From Flavivirga aquimarina (lineage in GTDB: Bacteria; Bacteroidota; Bacteroidia; Flavobacteriales; Flavobacteriaceae), in contig NZ_JAUOEK010000101.1 in assembly GCF_030540835.1 (NCBI RefSeq), forward strand, positions 1 to 64,000: DNA of 64,000 bases. Direction: 5' to 3'. Under the pieces are notes generated by a model. The model saw only the letters and a program-made list of their open reading frames with translations. It had not been told where the DNA came from and made no database searches. Each line of letters opens with the position of its first letter. Position 1 is the stretch's first letter. This document shows, piece after piece, positions 52,131 through 61,130 of the stretch. The position numbers were made by a program, and so were the translations under genes.

Positions 52131-53444
52131 ATGAACCATTTACCACTCATAATAAAGCGCGAATACCTAACTAAGGTTAAGAATAAGTCATTTATAATCA
52201 TGACCATTCTAAGTCCTGTTATAATGATAGCACTTATTGCGTTTGTTGCCTATTTATCGCAGTTAAATAACGATAAAGTACGCGTTATTTCTATTTTAGA
52301 CGAGTCCGGGTTGGTACAAGATGTTTTTAAAAGCACAGAAACAACAGTCTACAATAAGCTGGAGGGCATGTCTTTAGAAGAAGCAAAAATAATTTCTAAA
52401 GAAACAGATTCTTATGGCTTGTTGTACATTGACAGGTTTGATGATATTGAAACCGTATCAAAGCATATCAAATTTTATTCAGAGGAATCTCCATCGATTA
52501 CATTTATATCAGACTTAGAAATTAAATTAGGTGAGAAGCTTACCAATTTACAACTTCGTAAAAATGATATAGATATTGAATTAATCAATACTTCAAAAAT
52601 AAGTGTCAATATAGCTCAAGAAAGTTTTACAGGAGAAAAAACATCTACAGTAGATAGTATCATTAAACTAGTATTTGGATTAGCTGCGGGCTATTTACTT
52701 TTTATGTTCATCATTATTTATGGTAATATGATTATGAGGAGTGTTATTGAGGAAAAAACCAGTAGAATTATTGAAGTTATTATCTCATCTGTAAAACCGG
52801 TGCAATTGATGCTAGGCAAAATTATAGGAACGTCTTTAGCTGGTATTACACAATTTATTATTTGGATGGTTTTTGGAGGACTTCTAATGACTATCGTTTC
52901 ATTAGTATTAGGTGTTAATTTACTTGAAACAGAAACACCACAACAAGAGTTAATGCAGATGGCTTCAGAAGGTATCGATTTTAAATATTTATTCGAATCG
53001 TTTAAAACCTCTTTAGAGAATTTACCTGTAATGAATCTTATCATAGCATTTATTCTATTTTTTGTATGCGGGTATTTGTTATACAGTTCACTATATGCAG
53101 CCATTGGTGCTGCCGTAGATAATGAAACAGATACGCAACAATTTTTATTTCCAATTATGGTGCCTTTAATTTTAGCAGTTTATATTGGTATCTTTACAGT
53201 TATAGAAGACCCGCATGGAACCGTATCAACTGTGTTTTCATTTATACCATTAACATCTCCAGTGGTTATGCTCATGCGTATTCCTTTTGGAGTCCCTTTA
53301 TGGCAACAATTGGTATCATTATTGTTGCTAATTGGTACATTTATGTTTACAGTTTGGTTTGCAGCAAAAATTTACCGCGTAGGTATTTTAATGTATGGCA
53401 AAAAACCGAGTTATAAAGAATTGATTAAATGGATTAAGTATTAA
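52131..53444 (+). CDS. ABC-2 type transporter permease (NatB/YhaP-like)
   Basis: 437 residues. One N-terminal membrane helix (FIIMTILSPVIMIALIAFVAYL), an extracytoplasmic domain of about 130 residues, then five or six helices with the conserved cytoplasmic EEKTSRIIEVIISSVKPVQLMLGKIIG between them (about 204-230). This layout is that of NatB-type Na+ exporters. It is separated by 4 nt from the ATPase gene and 1 nt from the MscS gene, so all are one operon. Confidence 0.92.
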   Translation: MNHLPLIIKREYLTKVKNKSFIIMTILSPVIMIALIAFVAYLSQLNNDKVRVISILDESGLVQDVFKSTETTVYNKLEGMSLEEAKIISKETDSYGLLYIDRFDDIETVSKHIKFYSEESPSITFISDLEIKLGEKLTNLQLRKNDIDIELINTSKISVNIAQESFTGEKTSTVDSIIKLVFGLAAGYLLFMFIIIYGNMIMRSVIEEKTSRIIEVIISSVKPVQLMLGKIIGTSLAGITQFIIWMVFGGLLMTIVSLVLGVNLLETETPQQELMQMASEGIDFKYLFESFKTSLENLPVMNLIIAFILFFVCGYLLYSSLYAAIGAAVDNETDTQQFLFPIMVPLILAVYIGIFTVIEDPHGTVSTVFSFIPLTSPVVMLMRIPFGVPLWQQLVSLLLLIGTFMFTVWFAAKIYRVGILMYGKKPSYKELIKWIKY

Positions 53445-53445
53445 T

Positions 53446-54339
53446 ATGTATCAAGATTTAGAAGATATAGAAGAAACTATAACAAAAAGTTCAATATGGG
53501 AGGTCTTTACGGATTTTACCAGAATTGCTCTTTATGAAAATGAAGCAGCTACCATTAAAATAACAGTAGGTTTTTTACTTTTAGTTTGTATATTTTTTAT
53601 ATTAACTAATGTTGTTCTTTCTTTTATTAATAAGTTAGTTACACGTAAGTTACCAACAGAAGATAAGGCCAAGTTTAATACCGTTTTTTCATTTTCACGT
53701 TGGTTTATTTATCTTATTGTATTATTAATAGCGTTTAGTACAGCGGGTATTAATGTAAATGCGATTTTAGCAGCTTCTGCCGGTTTATTAATTGGTGTTG
53801 GTCTTGCATTGCAGACACTATTTCAAGATATTATTTCGGGTATTTTTATTCTTGTAGATCAATCTGTTCATGTTGGTGATATTATTGAATTGGAAGGTAA
53901 AGTTGGGCGCGTTGAAGAAATTAAACTTCGTACAACCAGAGCAGTAACTATAGATAATAAAGTATTAGTAATCCCTAATCATTTATATTTAACTAACAGT
54001 TTATATAACTGGACACAAAATGGAACCAAAACCAGAGAAATTGTAGCAGTAGGGGTTGCTTATGGTAGCGATGTAGAGCTTGTAAAAAAGTTACTTTTAC
54101 AAGTAGCTTCAGAAAATAAAGATGTATTAAAGTATCCAGAACCATTGGTACTTTTTACAGATTTTGCCGATAGTTCCCTTAATTTTAAATTAATTGTTAC
54201 TATAAATGATAGCTTTCAAGCCGTCATACCAAAAAGCGACTTAAGATTTGCAATAGATAGAATATTTAGGGAAAACAATATAAGTATTCCGTTTCCTCAA
54301 AGAGACGTACATGTTATTTCCCAGAACAAAGAGATATAG
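53446..54339 (+). CDS. Small-conductance mechanosensitive channel (MscS family)
   Basis: 297 residues. About three membrane helices, the last (NVNAILAASAGLLIGVGLALQTLFQDIISGIFILVDQSVHVGDIIELEG, about 103-150) giving the MscS pore-lining pattern of Ala/Gly packing and the beta-domain entrance. The cytoplasmic cage follows (VRTRAVTIDNKVLVIPNHLYLTNSLYNWTQ-like). It opens with membrane tension to release solutes. Its place in the exporter operon suggests linked ion or osmotic balance. Confidence 0.92.
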   Translation: MYQDLEDIEETITKSSIWEVFTDFTRIALYENEAATIKITVGFLLLVCIFFILTNVVLSFINKLVTRKLPTEDKAKFNTVFSFSRWFIYLIVLLIAFSTAGINVNAILAASAGLLIGVGLALQTLFQDIISGIFILVDQSVHVGDIIELEGKVGRVEEIKLRTTRAVTIDNKVLVIPNHLYLTNSLYNWTQNGTKTREIVAVGVAYGSDVELVKKLLLQVASENKDVLKYPEPLVLFTDFADSSLNFKLIVTINDSFQAVIPKSDLRFAIDRIFRENNISIPFPQRDVHVISQNKEI

Positions 54340-54413
54340 AGAAGAAAGATTTAATAAATTTACAATACGAGTATGGATGTCTTTTTCATCTATATTCCTT
54401 AATATAAGATAAA

Positions 54414-55577
54414 ATGCCAAAAATATTAGTAATAGAAGACGAAGCTGCCATTAGACGTGTGCTAATTAAAATTCTTTCAGAAGAAAATGACTCCTATCAA
54501 GTAGAAGAAGCTGACGATGGTTTAGAAGGCATTGATAAAATTAAAAATGATGATTTTGATTTGGTACTTTGCGATATTAAAATGCCAAAAATGGATGGTG
54601 TTGAGGTTTTAGAAGCAGTTAAAAAAATTAAACCTGAAATTCCTATTGTCATGATTTCAGGACATGGTGATTTAGATACAGCTGTAAATACGATGCGCTT
54701 AGGAGCTTTTGATTACATATCTAAACCACCAGATTTAAATAGATTACTAAATACAGTTCGTAATGCATTAGACAAAAAAGAGTTAGTAGTTGAAAATAAA
54801 TTACTAAAGAAGAAAGTTAGCAAGAACTTTGAAATGATAGGAGAAAGCGAAGCTATTTCTCATATAAAAGATATTATTGAAAAAGTAGCACAAACAGATG
54901 CACGTGTACTCATTACAGGACCTAACGGAACAGGAAAAGAGTTAGTAGCCCATTGGTTGCACCAAAAAAGTGAGAGAGCAAGTGGGGCTATGATTGAGGT
55001 TAATTGTGCAGCGATACCAAGCGAACTTATTGAAAGTGAATTATTCGGTCATGTTAAAGGTGCTTTTACTAGTGCTGTTAAAGACAGAGCAGGTAAATTT
55101 GAAGCAGCAAATGGCGGTACTATTTTTTTAGATGAAATAGGAGATATGAGCTTGTCAGCTCAGGCTAAGGTGCTTAGAGCTTTACAAGAAAGCCGTATTC
55201 AGCGGGTAGGAAGTGATAAGGATATTAAAGTAAATGTTCGTGTAGTTGCAGCTACTAATAAAGATTTAAAAAAGGAAATTGCAGACGGTAAATTTCGAGA
55301 AGATTTATATCATAGATTAGCCGTAATATTAATTAAAGTACCAGCCCTAAATGACAGACGGGATGATATTCCTTTATTAGTAAATTATTTTTCAGATAAG
55401 ATTGCCGGCGAACAGGGAACTGCAAAAAAATCGTTTTCAAATAAAGCGATTAAGTTACTTCAGGATTATGATTGGACAGGAAATATTAGAGAGTTGCGCA
55501 ATGTTGTAGAACGTTTAATAATTCTTGGAGGTAGTGAAGTAAGTGAAGAAGATGTAAAGCTATTTGCTTCTAAATAA
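54414..55577 (+). CDS. NtrC-type response regulator without C-terminal HTH
   Basis: 387 residues. Receiver domain with phospho-Asp54 in LVLCDIKMPKMDG, then an AAA+ sigma-54 activator domain: Walker A GPNGTGKE (169-176), sigma-54 loop GAFTSA (216-221, where GAFTGA is standard), Walker B GGTIFLDEIGDM and the arginine-finger region. The sequence ends 30 residues after DWTGNIRELRNVVERLII, so the Fis-type DNA-binding domain is absent. Such a protein might act from solution or through another DNA-binding partner. It is 74 nt downstream of the MscS gene. No cognate kinase is adjacent. Confidence 0.88.
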   Translation: MPKILVIEDEAAIRRVLIKILSEENDSYQVEEADDGLEGIDKIKNDDFDLVLCDIKMPKMDGVEVLEAVKKIKPEIPIVMISGHGDLDTAVNTMRLGAFDYISKPPDLNRLLNTVRNALDKKELVVENKLLKKKVSKNFEMIGESEAISHIKDIIEKVAQTDARVLITGPNGTGKELVAHWLHQKSERASGAMIEVNCAAIPSELIESELFGHVKGAFTSAVKDRAGKFEAANGGTIFLDEIGDMSLSAQAKVLRALQESRIQRVGSDKDIKVNVRVVAATNKDLKKEIADGKFREDLYHRLAVILIKVPALNDRRDDIPLLVNYFSDKIAGEQGTAKKSFSNKAIKLLQDYDWTGNIRELRNVVERLIILGGSEVSEEDVKLFASK

Positions 55578-55592
55578 AATATATTTATAAAT

Positions 55593-55637
55593 AAAAAATG
55601 AGGTTATATGAATTTTTTCATATAACCTCATTTTTTT
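55593..55637. terminator. Bidirectional terminator between the NtrC-like gene and the 55657 gene
   Basis: AATGAGGTTATATGAA pairs with TTCATATAACCTCATT around a TTTT loop, flanked by A and T tracts. It serves both convergent genes. Confidence 0.85.
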
Positions 55638-55656
55638 GAATCTGATTGTCTAAGAC

Positions 55657-56424
55657 TTATTCGTCACAACTATTAATTAGTGATACATATTCGGAAGACA
55701 TAGATTTAATACGATTCATATAATGTGCTTTAACCTCCTTGACACTTTTTTCTGTCATATCTTCTAACGATTTATTATCTCTAAAAGGCTTGTAATTAAT
55801 ACATCCACAAATGTTTAAAGTTTCATTGTAAGTATTAATATTAGACGAAATAGCGTTTTCGTAAGAAAGCACTAATTTTTTCTTTTGTATTAATAATTCT
55901 TTTTCTTTTTGCTCAGCTAATTTTAATTTAATTTGCTGCTCTTTAAGCTTCAAAGCTTCTTGCTGTTGTTTTAGTTTCAGCTGTTCATTTTGTAAATCAG
56001 TAAGTTCACTACCTTGGCTATCAGCTTCAGCAAGATCTCCGTTATCATCATTAGAAGGAGTATTAGCAGAACATTTGTCAATTTCTATAACACTATTTTT
56101 ACCATAATCTCTGGCACGCTTTACATAAAAACGACCATTTTCAAAAGTATCAGCAGTATCAACTTTTGCTAATAACTCAATACATTTATCTGTAAGCTCT
56201 AAAGCAGCTTTGCAGTTACAACCTTTTAATTCTTCTTTAGCATGTTTAAAAGATTCTAAAGATCTGTTGGCATAATATTGTAAATGATTTATATTATTAG
56301 AATCATAAGAATCTTTAACATGAGAATACGCACTAACTAGGTACGAATTCGCATAGTCACATTCCTCTTGACCATTAATAATTAATGATGAAAATAGAAA
56401 CAATAATAAATAATAGTTTTTCAT
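55657..56424 (-). CDS. Exported coiled-coil protein of unknown function
   Basis: 255 residues with a signal peptide (NYYLLLFLFSSLIINGQ). A helical N-terminal domain with Cys pairs (EECDYAN, LKGCNCKAALELTDKC, IDKCSANT) is followed by a long Lys/Glu/Gln coiled coil (LKLKQQQEALKLKEQQIKLKLAEQKEKELL, about 152-181) and a Cys-containing end (LNICGCINYKPF, INSCDE). The nine Cys suggest disulfides in the periplasm. The family is not recognised. Upstream, CGTATAAAATT is directly repeated (56495 and 56514), 19 nt apart. Confidence 0.65.
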   Translation of the reverse strand: MKNYYLLLFLFSSLIINGQEECDYANSYLVSAYSHVKDSYDSNNINHLQYYANRSLESFKHAKEELKGCNCKAALELTDKCIELLAKVDTADTFENGRFYVKRARDYGKNSVIEIDKCSANTPSNDDNGDLAEADSQGSELTDLQNEQLKLKQQQEALKLKEQQIKLKLAEQKEKELLIQKKKLVLSYENAISSNINTYNETLNICGCINYKPFRDNKSLEDMTEKSVKEVKAHYMNRIKSMSSEYVSLINSCDE

Positions 56425-56651
56425 AAATTTGGTTTTAATAACATAAATATGGGTCGCAATTTATTAAAAACATTATTAAAAAAATGTATTTTGTCGTATA
56501 AAATTGCATTTTACGTATAAAATTATCGTTAAAACAATTTATTTGTAAGTTAAATACTTCAATTTTATGATTTGTAAGAAATAAATATTGATATAGTTAA
56601 TATGATATAATCGATAGCATTTTATATATTTAACCATATAAACTTCTTAGA

Positions 56652-57503
56652 ATGGACAATTACAAAGTAACCAAGAGCATATCATTAAAAAATTCTGAAA
56701 CTAAAATTATAATTGATAACGCAGAAAAAGAACTTAAAAACATCAGAAAAAAGTTAGGAAAACTACAAGATACACTTTATGCACATGGTAAATATGCCAT
56801 TTTAGTTTGTTTACAAGGAATGGATACATCTGGGAAAGATAGTTTGATACGAGAAGTTTTTAAAGATTTTAATGCAAGAGGTGTCGAAGTTCATAGTTTT
56901 AAGGTACCTACAGAATTAGAGTTAAAACATGATTATTTATGGAGACATTATATAGCACTGCCAGCTCGAGGTAAATTTGGTGTTTTTAATAGAACACACT
57001 ACGAAAATGTATTGGTAACAAGAGTGCATCCAGGTTATATTTTAGGAGAGAACATTCCAACTGTAAATACTATAGACGATATTGATGATGCGTTTTGGGA
57101 TATGCGTTTTGAGCAAATTAATAACTTCGAAAAACACATAGCAGAAAATGGCACCATTATTTTTAAATTTTTCTTAAATCTTTCAAAAGAAGAACAAAAA
57201 AACAGATTACTTCGTCGTTTAGAAAAACAAGAAAAAAACTGGAAGTTTTCTCCAAGCGATTTAAAAGAACGTAAACTATGGGACAAGTATCAAGTATGTT
57301 ATGAAGACGCTATAAATAGAACATCCAAACCGCATGCACCATGGTATCTTATTCCAGCAGATGATAAACCAACGGCACGTTATATAGTTGCTAAAACCAT
57401 GTACGATGCTTTAAATAAATATACAGACATACAAGAACCAGAATTGGATGACGAAATAAAAGCGAATTTGGAATTGTATAAAAAAGAACTTAATAATGAA
57501 TGA
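56652..57503 (+). CDS. Polyphosphate kinase 2 family protein
   Basis: 283 residues of the PPK2 P-loop kinase fold. Walker A is GMDTSGKDS (56-64), the lid and Walker B region includes HDYLWRHYIALPARGKFGVFNRTHYENVLVTRVHPG, and the C-terminal signature is FFLNLSKEEQKNRLLRRLEKQEKNWKFSPSDLKERKLWDKYQ. PPK2 enzymes move phosphate between polyphosphate and nucleotides, often making ADP or GTP. Nucleotide preference is not clear from the sequence. Single-gene unit. Confidence 0.93.
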   Translation: MDNYKVTKSISLKNSETKIIIDNAEKELKNIRKKLGKLQDTLYAHGKYAILVCLQGMDTSGKDSLIREVFKDFNARGVEVHSFKVPTELELKHDYLWRHYIALPARGKFGVFNRTHYENVLVTRVHPGYILGENIPTVNTIDDIDDAFWDMRFEQINNFEKHIAENGTIIFKFFLNLSKEEQKNRLLRRLEKQEKNWKFSPSDLKERKLWDKYQVCYEDAINRTSKPHAPWYLIPADDKPTARYIVAKTMYDALNKYTDIQEPELDDEIKANLELYKKELNNE

Positions 57504-57534
57504 GTAGGGTATTTACTAAATGTCTAAAGCGTTA

Positions 57535-57600
57535 AAATATAACCGTTTATTCTGAGGGTTCCTGACCCCGATAGCTATCGAGACCAGTACTCCTTCGCAA
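57535..57600 (+). repeat. Dispersed repeat fragments downstream of PPK2
   Basis: CCGTTTATTCTGAGGGTTCC (57542) matches the end of the 22648-22692 repeat unit. CCCGATAGCTATCGAGA (57566) contains the palindrome CGATAGCTATCG. CTCCTTCGCAAATGA follows. Confidence 0.6.
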
Positions 57601-57680
57601 ATGATATACTTAATTAGATTTTTAAGTATTTTTTAAAGAGGTAACCACTATCAATATATAATTAACTTTTAACGTAATTT

Positions 57681-57688
57681 TATATTTG
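57681..57688 (+). promoter_or_regulatory. -7 box of the M28 peptidase operon
   Basis: TATATTTG, a perfect TAnnTTTG, lies 53 nt before the ATG at 57742. Confidence 0.6.
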
Positions 57689-57741
57689 AGTAAGACTTAT
57701 AGTTTCATAGAAGTATTATCTTTAACTTCAAAAAATAACCT

Positions 57742-59151
57742 ATGAGGATTTTAAAGTCTGCCATTCTATTATTTTCGCTTTTATTATTTTTTAATGCTGG
57801 TTCTCAAACAGATGAAAACGTTATTAAAGAAATCTACAAACAGTCTTTAACTAACGGAAAGAGCTACGATTGGCTAAATTATTTGTCTAATCAGATAGGC
57901 GGACGATTATCTGGCTCTTTAAATGCAGAAAAAGCAGTAGCTTATACTAAAGAAGAACTAGATAAATTAGGATTGGATAAAGTCTGGTTACAACCGGTTA
58001 TGGTTCCAAAATGGGTACGCGGTTTTAAAGAATATGCTTTTATTGAATCTGAAAAAGGAAAGACTACGACAGTTAATATCTGTGCTTTGGGAGGTTCGGT
58101 TGCGACTCCAGCACTTGGTTTAAAAGCACATGTTGTAGAGGTTAAAAATTTCGAAGAATTAGAAACGCTTGGTAAAGAAAACGTAGAAGGTAAAATAGTG
58201 TTCTTTAACAGACCTATGCAAGCTGATTTAATTAGCACTTTTCAAGCTTATGGTGGATGTGTCAACCAGCGATACAAAGGAGCTGTTGAAGCTTCAAAGT
58301 ATGGTGCTGTTGGTGTTATCGTGAGATCTATGAATTTAAGATTAGACGATTTGCCACATACAGGAAGTATGACCTATGATGATTTACCGGTTTCAAAACG
58401 TATCCCGTCTGCAGCTATCAGTACTAATGATGCAGACTTGTTAAGTACCATGTTAAAGCTTAACAAATCCACGAAATTTTATTTTAAACAAAACTGTAAA
58501 CAACTAAAAGATGTTTTGTCCTATAATGTTATTGGACAAATAACAGGAAGTGAATTCCCAAATGAATATATGATAGTTGGCGGCCATTTAGACTCTTGGG
58601 ATTTAGGTGATGGCTCTCATGATGATGGTGCAGGTGTTGTACAATCCATGGATGTATTGCGTTTATTAAAAGAAACTGGAATAAAACCTAAAAGAAGTAT
58701 TAGAGTCGTATTATTTATGAATGAAGAGAATGGGTTACGAGGAGGAAAAAAATATGCAGAAGTTGCAAAACAAAAAGGAGAAAATCATGTATTTGCTTTA
58801 GAAAGTGATGCAGGTGGATTTACGTCTCGTGGGTTTTCTTTTGATTGTAGTGACGCCAGTTTTAATCAGGTGTTAAGTTGGCAACCGCTTTTTAAACCAT
58901 ATTTAATTCATTATTTTGAAAAAGGCGGTAGTGGAGCAGATGTGGGGCCTCTTAAAACGAATACGAATGTTTTGGCAGGATTAAGGCCGGATTCACAACG
59001 CTATTTTGATCACCACCACGCGAGTAGTGATACATTTGATGCAGTAAATAAACGCGAATTAGAATTGGGAGCAGCTACTATGACAGCTTTGGTTTATTTG
59101 TTTGATAAATATGGTGTTCCAGTAACAAAGAAAAGCCAATTGAAAAAATAA
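57742..59151 (+). CDS. M28 family exported peptidase
   Basis: 469 residues with a signal peptide (KSAILLFSLLLFFNAGSQ). A PA-like insert (about 110-250) sits in an M28 dizinc core: GGHLDSWDLGDGSHDDGAGVVQSMDVLRLL (first His and the bridging Asp), MNEENGLRGGKKYAE (catalytic Glu and zinc Glu), LESDAGGF and the final zinc ligand in HHHASSDTFDAV. It resembles plasma glutamate carboxypeptidase-type dipeptidases and probably degrades peptides outside the cytoplasm. Two short genes follow at 8 nt and 1 nt. Confidence 0.92.
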   Translation: MRILKSAILLFSLLLFFNAGSQTDENVIKEIYKQSLTNGKSYDWLNYLSNQIGGRLSGSLNAEKAVAYTKEELDKLGLDKVWLQPVMVPKWVRGFKEYAFIESEKGKTTTVNICALGGSVATPALGLKAHVVEVKNFEELETLGKENVEGKIVFFNRPMQADLISTFQAYGGCVNQRYKGAVEASKYGAVGVIVRSMNLRLDDLPHTGSMTYDDLPVSKRIPSAAISTNDADLLSTMLKLNKSTKFYFKQNCKQLKDVLSYNVIGQITGSEFPNEYMIVGGHLDSWDLGDGSHDDGAGVVQSMDVLRLLKETGIKPKRSIRVVLFMNEENGLRGGKKYAEVAKQKGENHVFALESDAGGFTSRGFSFDCSDASFNQVLSWQPLFKPYLIHYFEKGGSGADVGPLKTNTNVLAGLRPDSQRYFDHHHASSDTFDAVNKRELELGAATMTALVYLFDKYGVPVTKKSQLKK

Positions 59152-59159
59152 TTAGGAGA

Positions 59160-59483
59160 ATGTGGGAGGAAAAATTAAAAATTTACGACCAGCTTATAAG
59201 CAAATGCTCCAAATTTAAAAGAAAAGGAAAAACAATGCCTTATACTTCTGCCAATGGATACATGTTTTCTCTCTTTAATAAAGATTGCGAAATAGGGATT
59301 CGATTTTCGAAAGAGGTACAAGAAAAGTATATTAAGGCATTTAACTCATCCATATATAAATCTTACGGAGCCATCATGAAAGGCTACGTATTAATTCCAG
59401 AACATATGCTAGAAGATTTAGATAATGTAGCTCATTATTTAAATGAAAGCTACGATTATGTCATGTCACTAGAACCAAAATAA
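59160..59483 (+). CDS. Small TfoX/YjbR-like protein
   Basis: 107 residues, cytoplasmic. WEEKLKIYDQLISKC at the start, then KGKTMPYTSANGYMFSLFNKDCEIGIRFSKEVQEKYI, YGAIMKGYVLIPEHML and a helical end. The strand order resembles TfoX N-terminal or YjbR/MmcQ-like domains, seen in DNA-binding or nucleic-acid-associated small proteins, but the match is only by eye. An AGGAG precedes the ATG by 2 nt, unusual in this phylum. It is in an operon with the M28 gene (8 nt before) and the next gene (1 nt after). Confidence 0.6.
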   Translation: MWEEKLKIYDQLISKCSKFKRKGKTMPYTSANGYMFSLFNKDCEIGIRFSKEVQEKYIKAFNSSIYKSYGAIMKGYVLIPEHMLEDLDNVAHYLNESYDYVMSLEPK

Positions 59484-59484
59484 A

Positions 59485-60042
59485 ATGAATAGACTTATCA
59501 CAATTTTCACCTTATTAGTATCAACATTTGTAATAGCACAATCTGAAAAAGAAGTGTTGCCTTATTACGAAATACCGAGTCATCCAGAAAGTTACACCGC
59601 AGGAACAGTAGCTTCTAGAATGGTAGATGGATTGGGGTTTCGTTATTATTGGGCTACAAAAGGTTTGCGTAGTGAAGACTTAGCATATAAACCTGGTGAA
59701 ACTAGTCGTACCAGTGCAGAGACGGTAGATCATATATTTGGACTTTCAAATTTCATTCTTAATTCAGTATCTGAACAAGGAAAAAAGAAAGATCAAGAAG
59801 ATCTCTCTTTTGAGGAAAAAAGAAAGCAAACCTTATTGAATTTTAAAAAAGCGTCAGATATTTTAAGAACTATGGATGATGTGTCTCAATTTGATAATGA
59901 CAGATTCCCATTTTGGAATATTATTAATGGTCCTATAGCAGATGCTTTATGGCATTGTGGACAAGTAGTCATGCTACGTCGTGCTTCTGGTAATCCATTT
60001 AATTCTAAAGTAAGTGTTTTTACAGGTAAGGTTAGGGAATAA
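59485..60042 (+). CDS. DinB-like exported protein
   Basis: 185 residues with a signal peptide (RLITIFTLLVSTFVIAQ). The mature part has a four-helix DinB-like layout: MVDGLGFRYYWATKGLRSEDLAYKP, TVDHIFGLSNFILNSV and GPIADALWHCGQVVMLRRASGNPF, with His at the two expected metal positions (VDH and LWH). DinB superfamily proteins bind metal and often act on thiols or sugars; this one is exported and unassigned. It closes the M28 operon. Confidence 0.72.
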   Translation: MNRLITIFTLLVSTFVIAQSEKEVLPYYEIPSHPESYTAGTVASRMVDGLGFRYYWATKGLRSEDLAYKPGETSRTSAETVDHIFGLSNFILNSVSEQGKKKDQEDLSFEEKRKQTLLNFKKASDILRTMDDVSQFDNDRFPFWNIINGPIADALWHCGQVVMLRRASGNPFNSKVSVFTGKVRE

Positions 60043-60045
60043 GTA

Positions 60046-60072
60046 AAGATTGTTTACAGCAGTTTGTGCAAC
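60046..60072 (+). repeat. Direct repeat copy A flanking an accessory block
   Basis: AAGATTGTTTACAGCAGTTT with GTGCAAC. It aligns with copy B at 61078-61105 (AAGATTATTTACAAACGGTT with TGTGCAAC); the AAGATT.TTTACA and GTTTGTGCAAC parts are shared. The two bracket about 1 kb. Confidence 0.6.
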
Positions 60073-60218
60073 ATTTTAAGCACTTCTATTTTTAACAAGC
60101 TAATAAACTTTTACATTCTTGCTCCATCAAGTTTCGTTTTTTATGGGCATGAACACATATATTTTATTAGTTACCTTTTCACAATTATTACGTCTCCATC
60201 TCTTAGAGCTTTAAATAA

Positions 60219-60797
60219 TCATTTGTTATCTATACATTTTTGAATTTCTTTTCCTATTGCTTCTGACTCAAAATGGTCAGAATCATAATGTGGCATAAAT
60301 GAATAATTAAAGACTCCTAATCCCTCATATATAGGTTCATTTATTCCTTTGTATGGAAAATTATTTGAGTCATCAACAATTTCGATTGATTTTAAAGACT
60401 CTGATAAAACACAAATTCCAGCACTATAACCTCCATAAAGGAAGTCTTCTCTATTTATTAGTTTTTCGAAAATTTCATCAAATCCACTTAATTTCATAGC
60501 CATTCTCAATACAAATGTATTTCCACCACTTACCCAAATTCCTCCTAATGAAGTTAGTTTTATGTTTAGTTCGTCAGTCTTATCGAAGTATTCTTTTAAA
60601 TCTAATGGTTCAGCTTTGAACCCAATTTTATTTAATAATTCAATTTCTTCTTGTTGGTCTTTGTTAGCTCTTTCGGAGTCTGAACCAACCCAATCTCTTG
60701 AATTATTAATATGACCAATTTTATTGTTTTTAGGAATTAATTCCTTTAACTCTTCAATTTTATTACCAAATTTATATGATGACAAGTAGTATTTCAT
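60219..60797 (-). CDS. Peptidase E (S51), C-terminally truncated by a premature TGA
   Basis: 192 residues. Class I glutaminase-like fold with the nucleophile elbow GGYSAGICVL (Ser about 129) and GGIWVSGGNTFVLRMAM (about 88-104), YEGLGVFNYSFMPHYDSDH (the His position). The TGA at 60219-60221 cuts the frame. In the same frame the DNA continues with LFKALRDGDVIIVKR and a TAA at 60171, which looks like the proper C-terminal strand of the family. It therefore appears to be a nonsense mutant missing 15-16 residues, maybe inactive. S51 enzymes cleave N-terminal Asp dipeptides. Confidence 0.75.
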   Translation of the reverse strand: MKYYLSSYKFGNKIEELKELIPKNNKIGHINNSRDWVGSDSERANKDQQEEIELLNKIGFKAEPLDLKEYFDKTDELNIKLTSLGGIWVSGGNTFVLRMAMKLSGFDEIFEKLINREDFLYGGYSAGICVLSESLKSIEIVDDSNNFPYKGINEPIYEGLGVFNYSFMPHYDSDHFESEAIGKEIQKCIDNK

Positions 60798-60890
60798 ATT
60801 TTATTTTTTTCATTATTCTGACTAACGTCCTCCAGAGGAATTAATTTGCCAAGGGAAAATAGATGTTTTTTTTAATATCAAGACCATTGT

Positions 60891-61085
60891 TTAGTCCATT
60901 AATTTTAGGAATTCACTAGGAACGTATAATAATTCTTGGTAGCACCAACTATTTGGACAATCATCATTTAGTTCCGAGTGTTTAGCAATTCTTATCCTTA
61001 TTGCATCATTACCTTGGTCAGTTCCTGTATAAACTTCTCCAATCTCAAAAGCCCGTTCAATTATTCCAATAAGTAAGAAGATTAT
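60891..61085 (-). pseudogene. 5'-truncated gene remnant
   Basis: A frame of 64 codons with no start codon (it opens after a TAA at 61086-61088): LLIGIIERAFEIGEVYTGTD, QGNAIRIRIAKHSELNDDCP, then NSWCYQELLYVPSEFLKLMD and a stop at 60891. The sequence is protein-like, with charged helix and Cys content, but the N-terminal part is absent at direct repeat copy B. Family unknown. The 60798-60890 interval is empty. Confidence 0.5.
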
Positions 61086-61105
61086 TTACAAACGGTTTGT
61101 GCAAC
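61078..61105 (+). repeat. Direct repeat copy B flanking an accessory block
   Basis: AAGATTATTTACAAACGGTT with TGTGCAAC; see copy A at 60046-60072. It overlaps the broken end of the 60891-61085 remnant, as expected at a recombination boundary. Confidence 0.6.
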
Positions 61106-61130
61106 GATTATCAATATTGGGTATGATTTT

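Noticed and set aside
60046-61105. Integron attC sites
   Set aside because: The repeats lack the paired RYYYAAC/GTTRRRY ends and the folded palindrome of attC, and no integrase is in the window.
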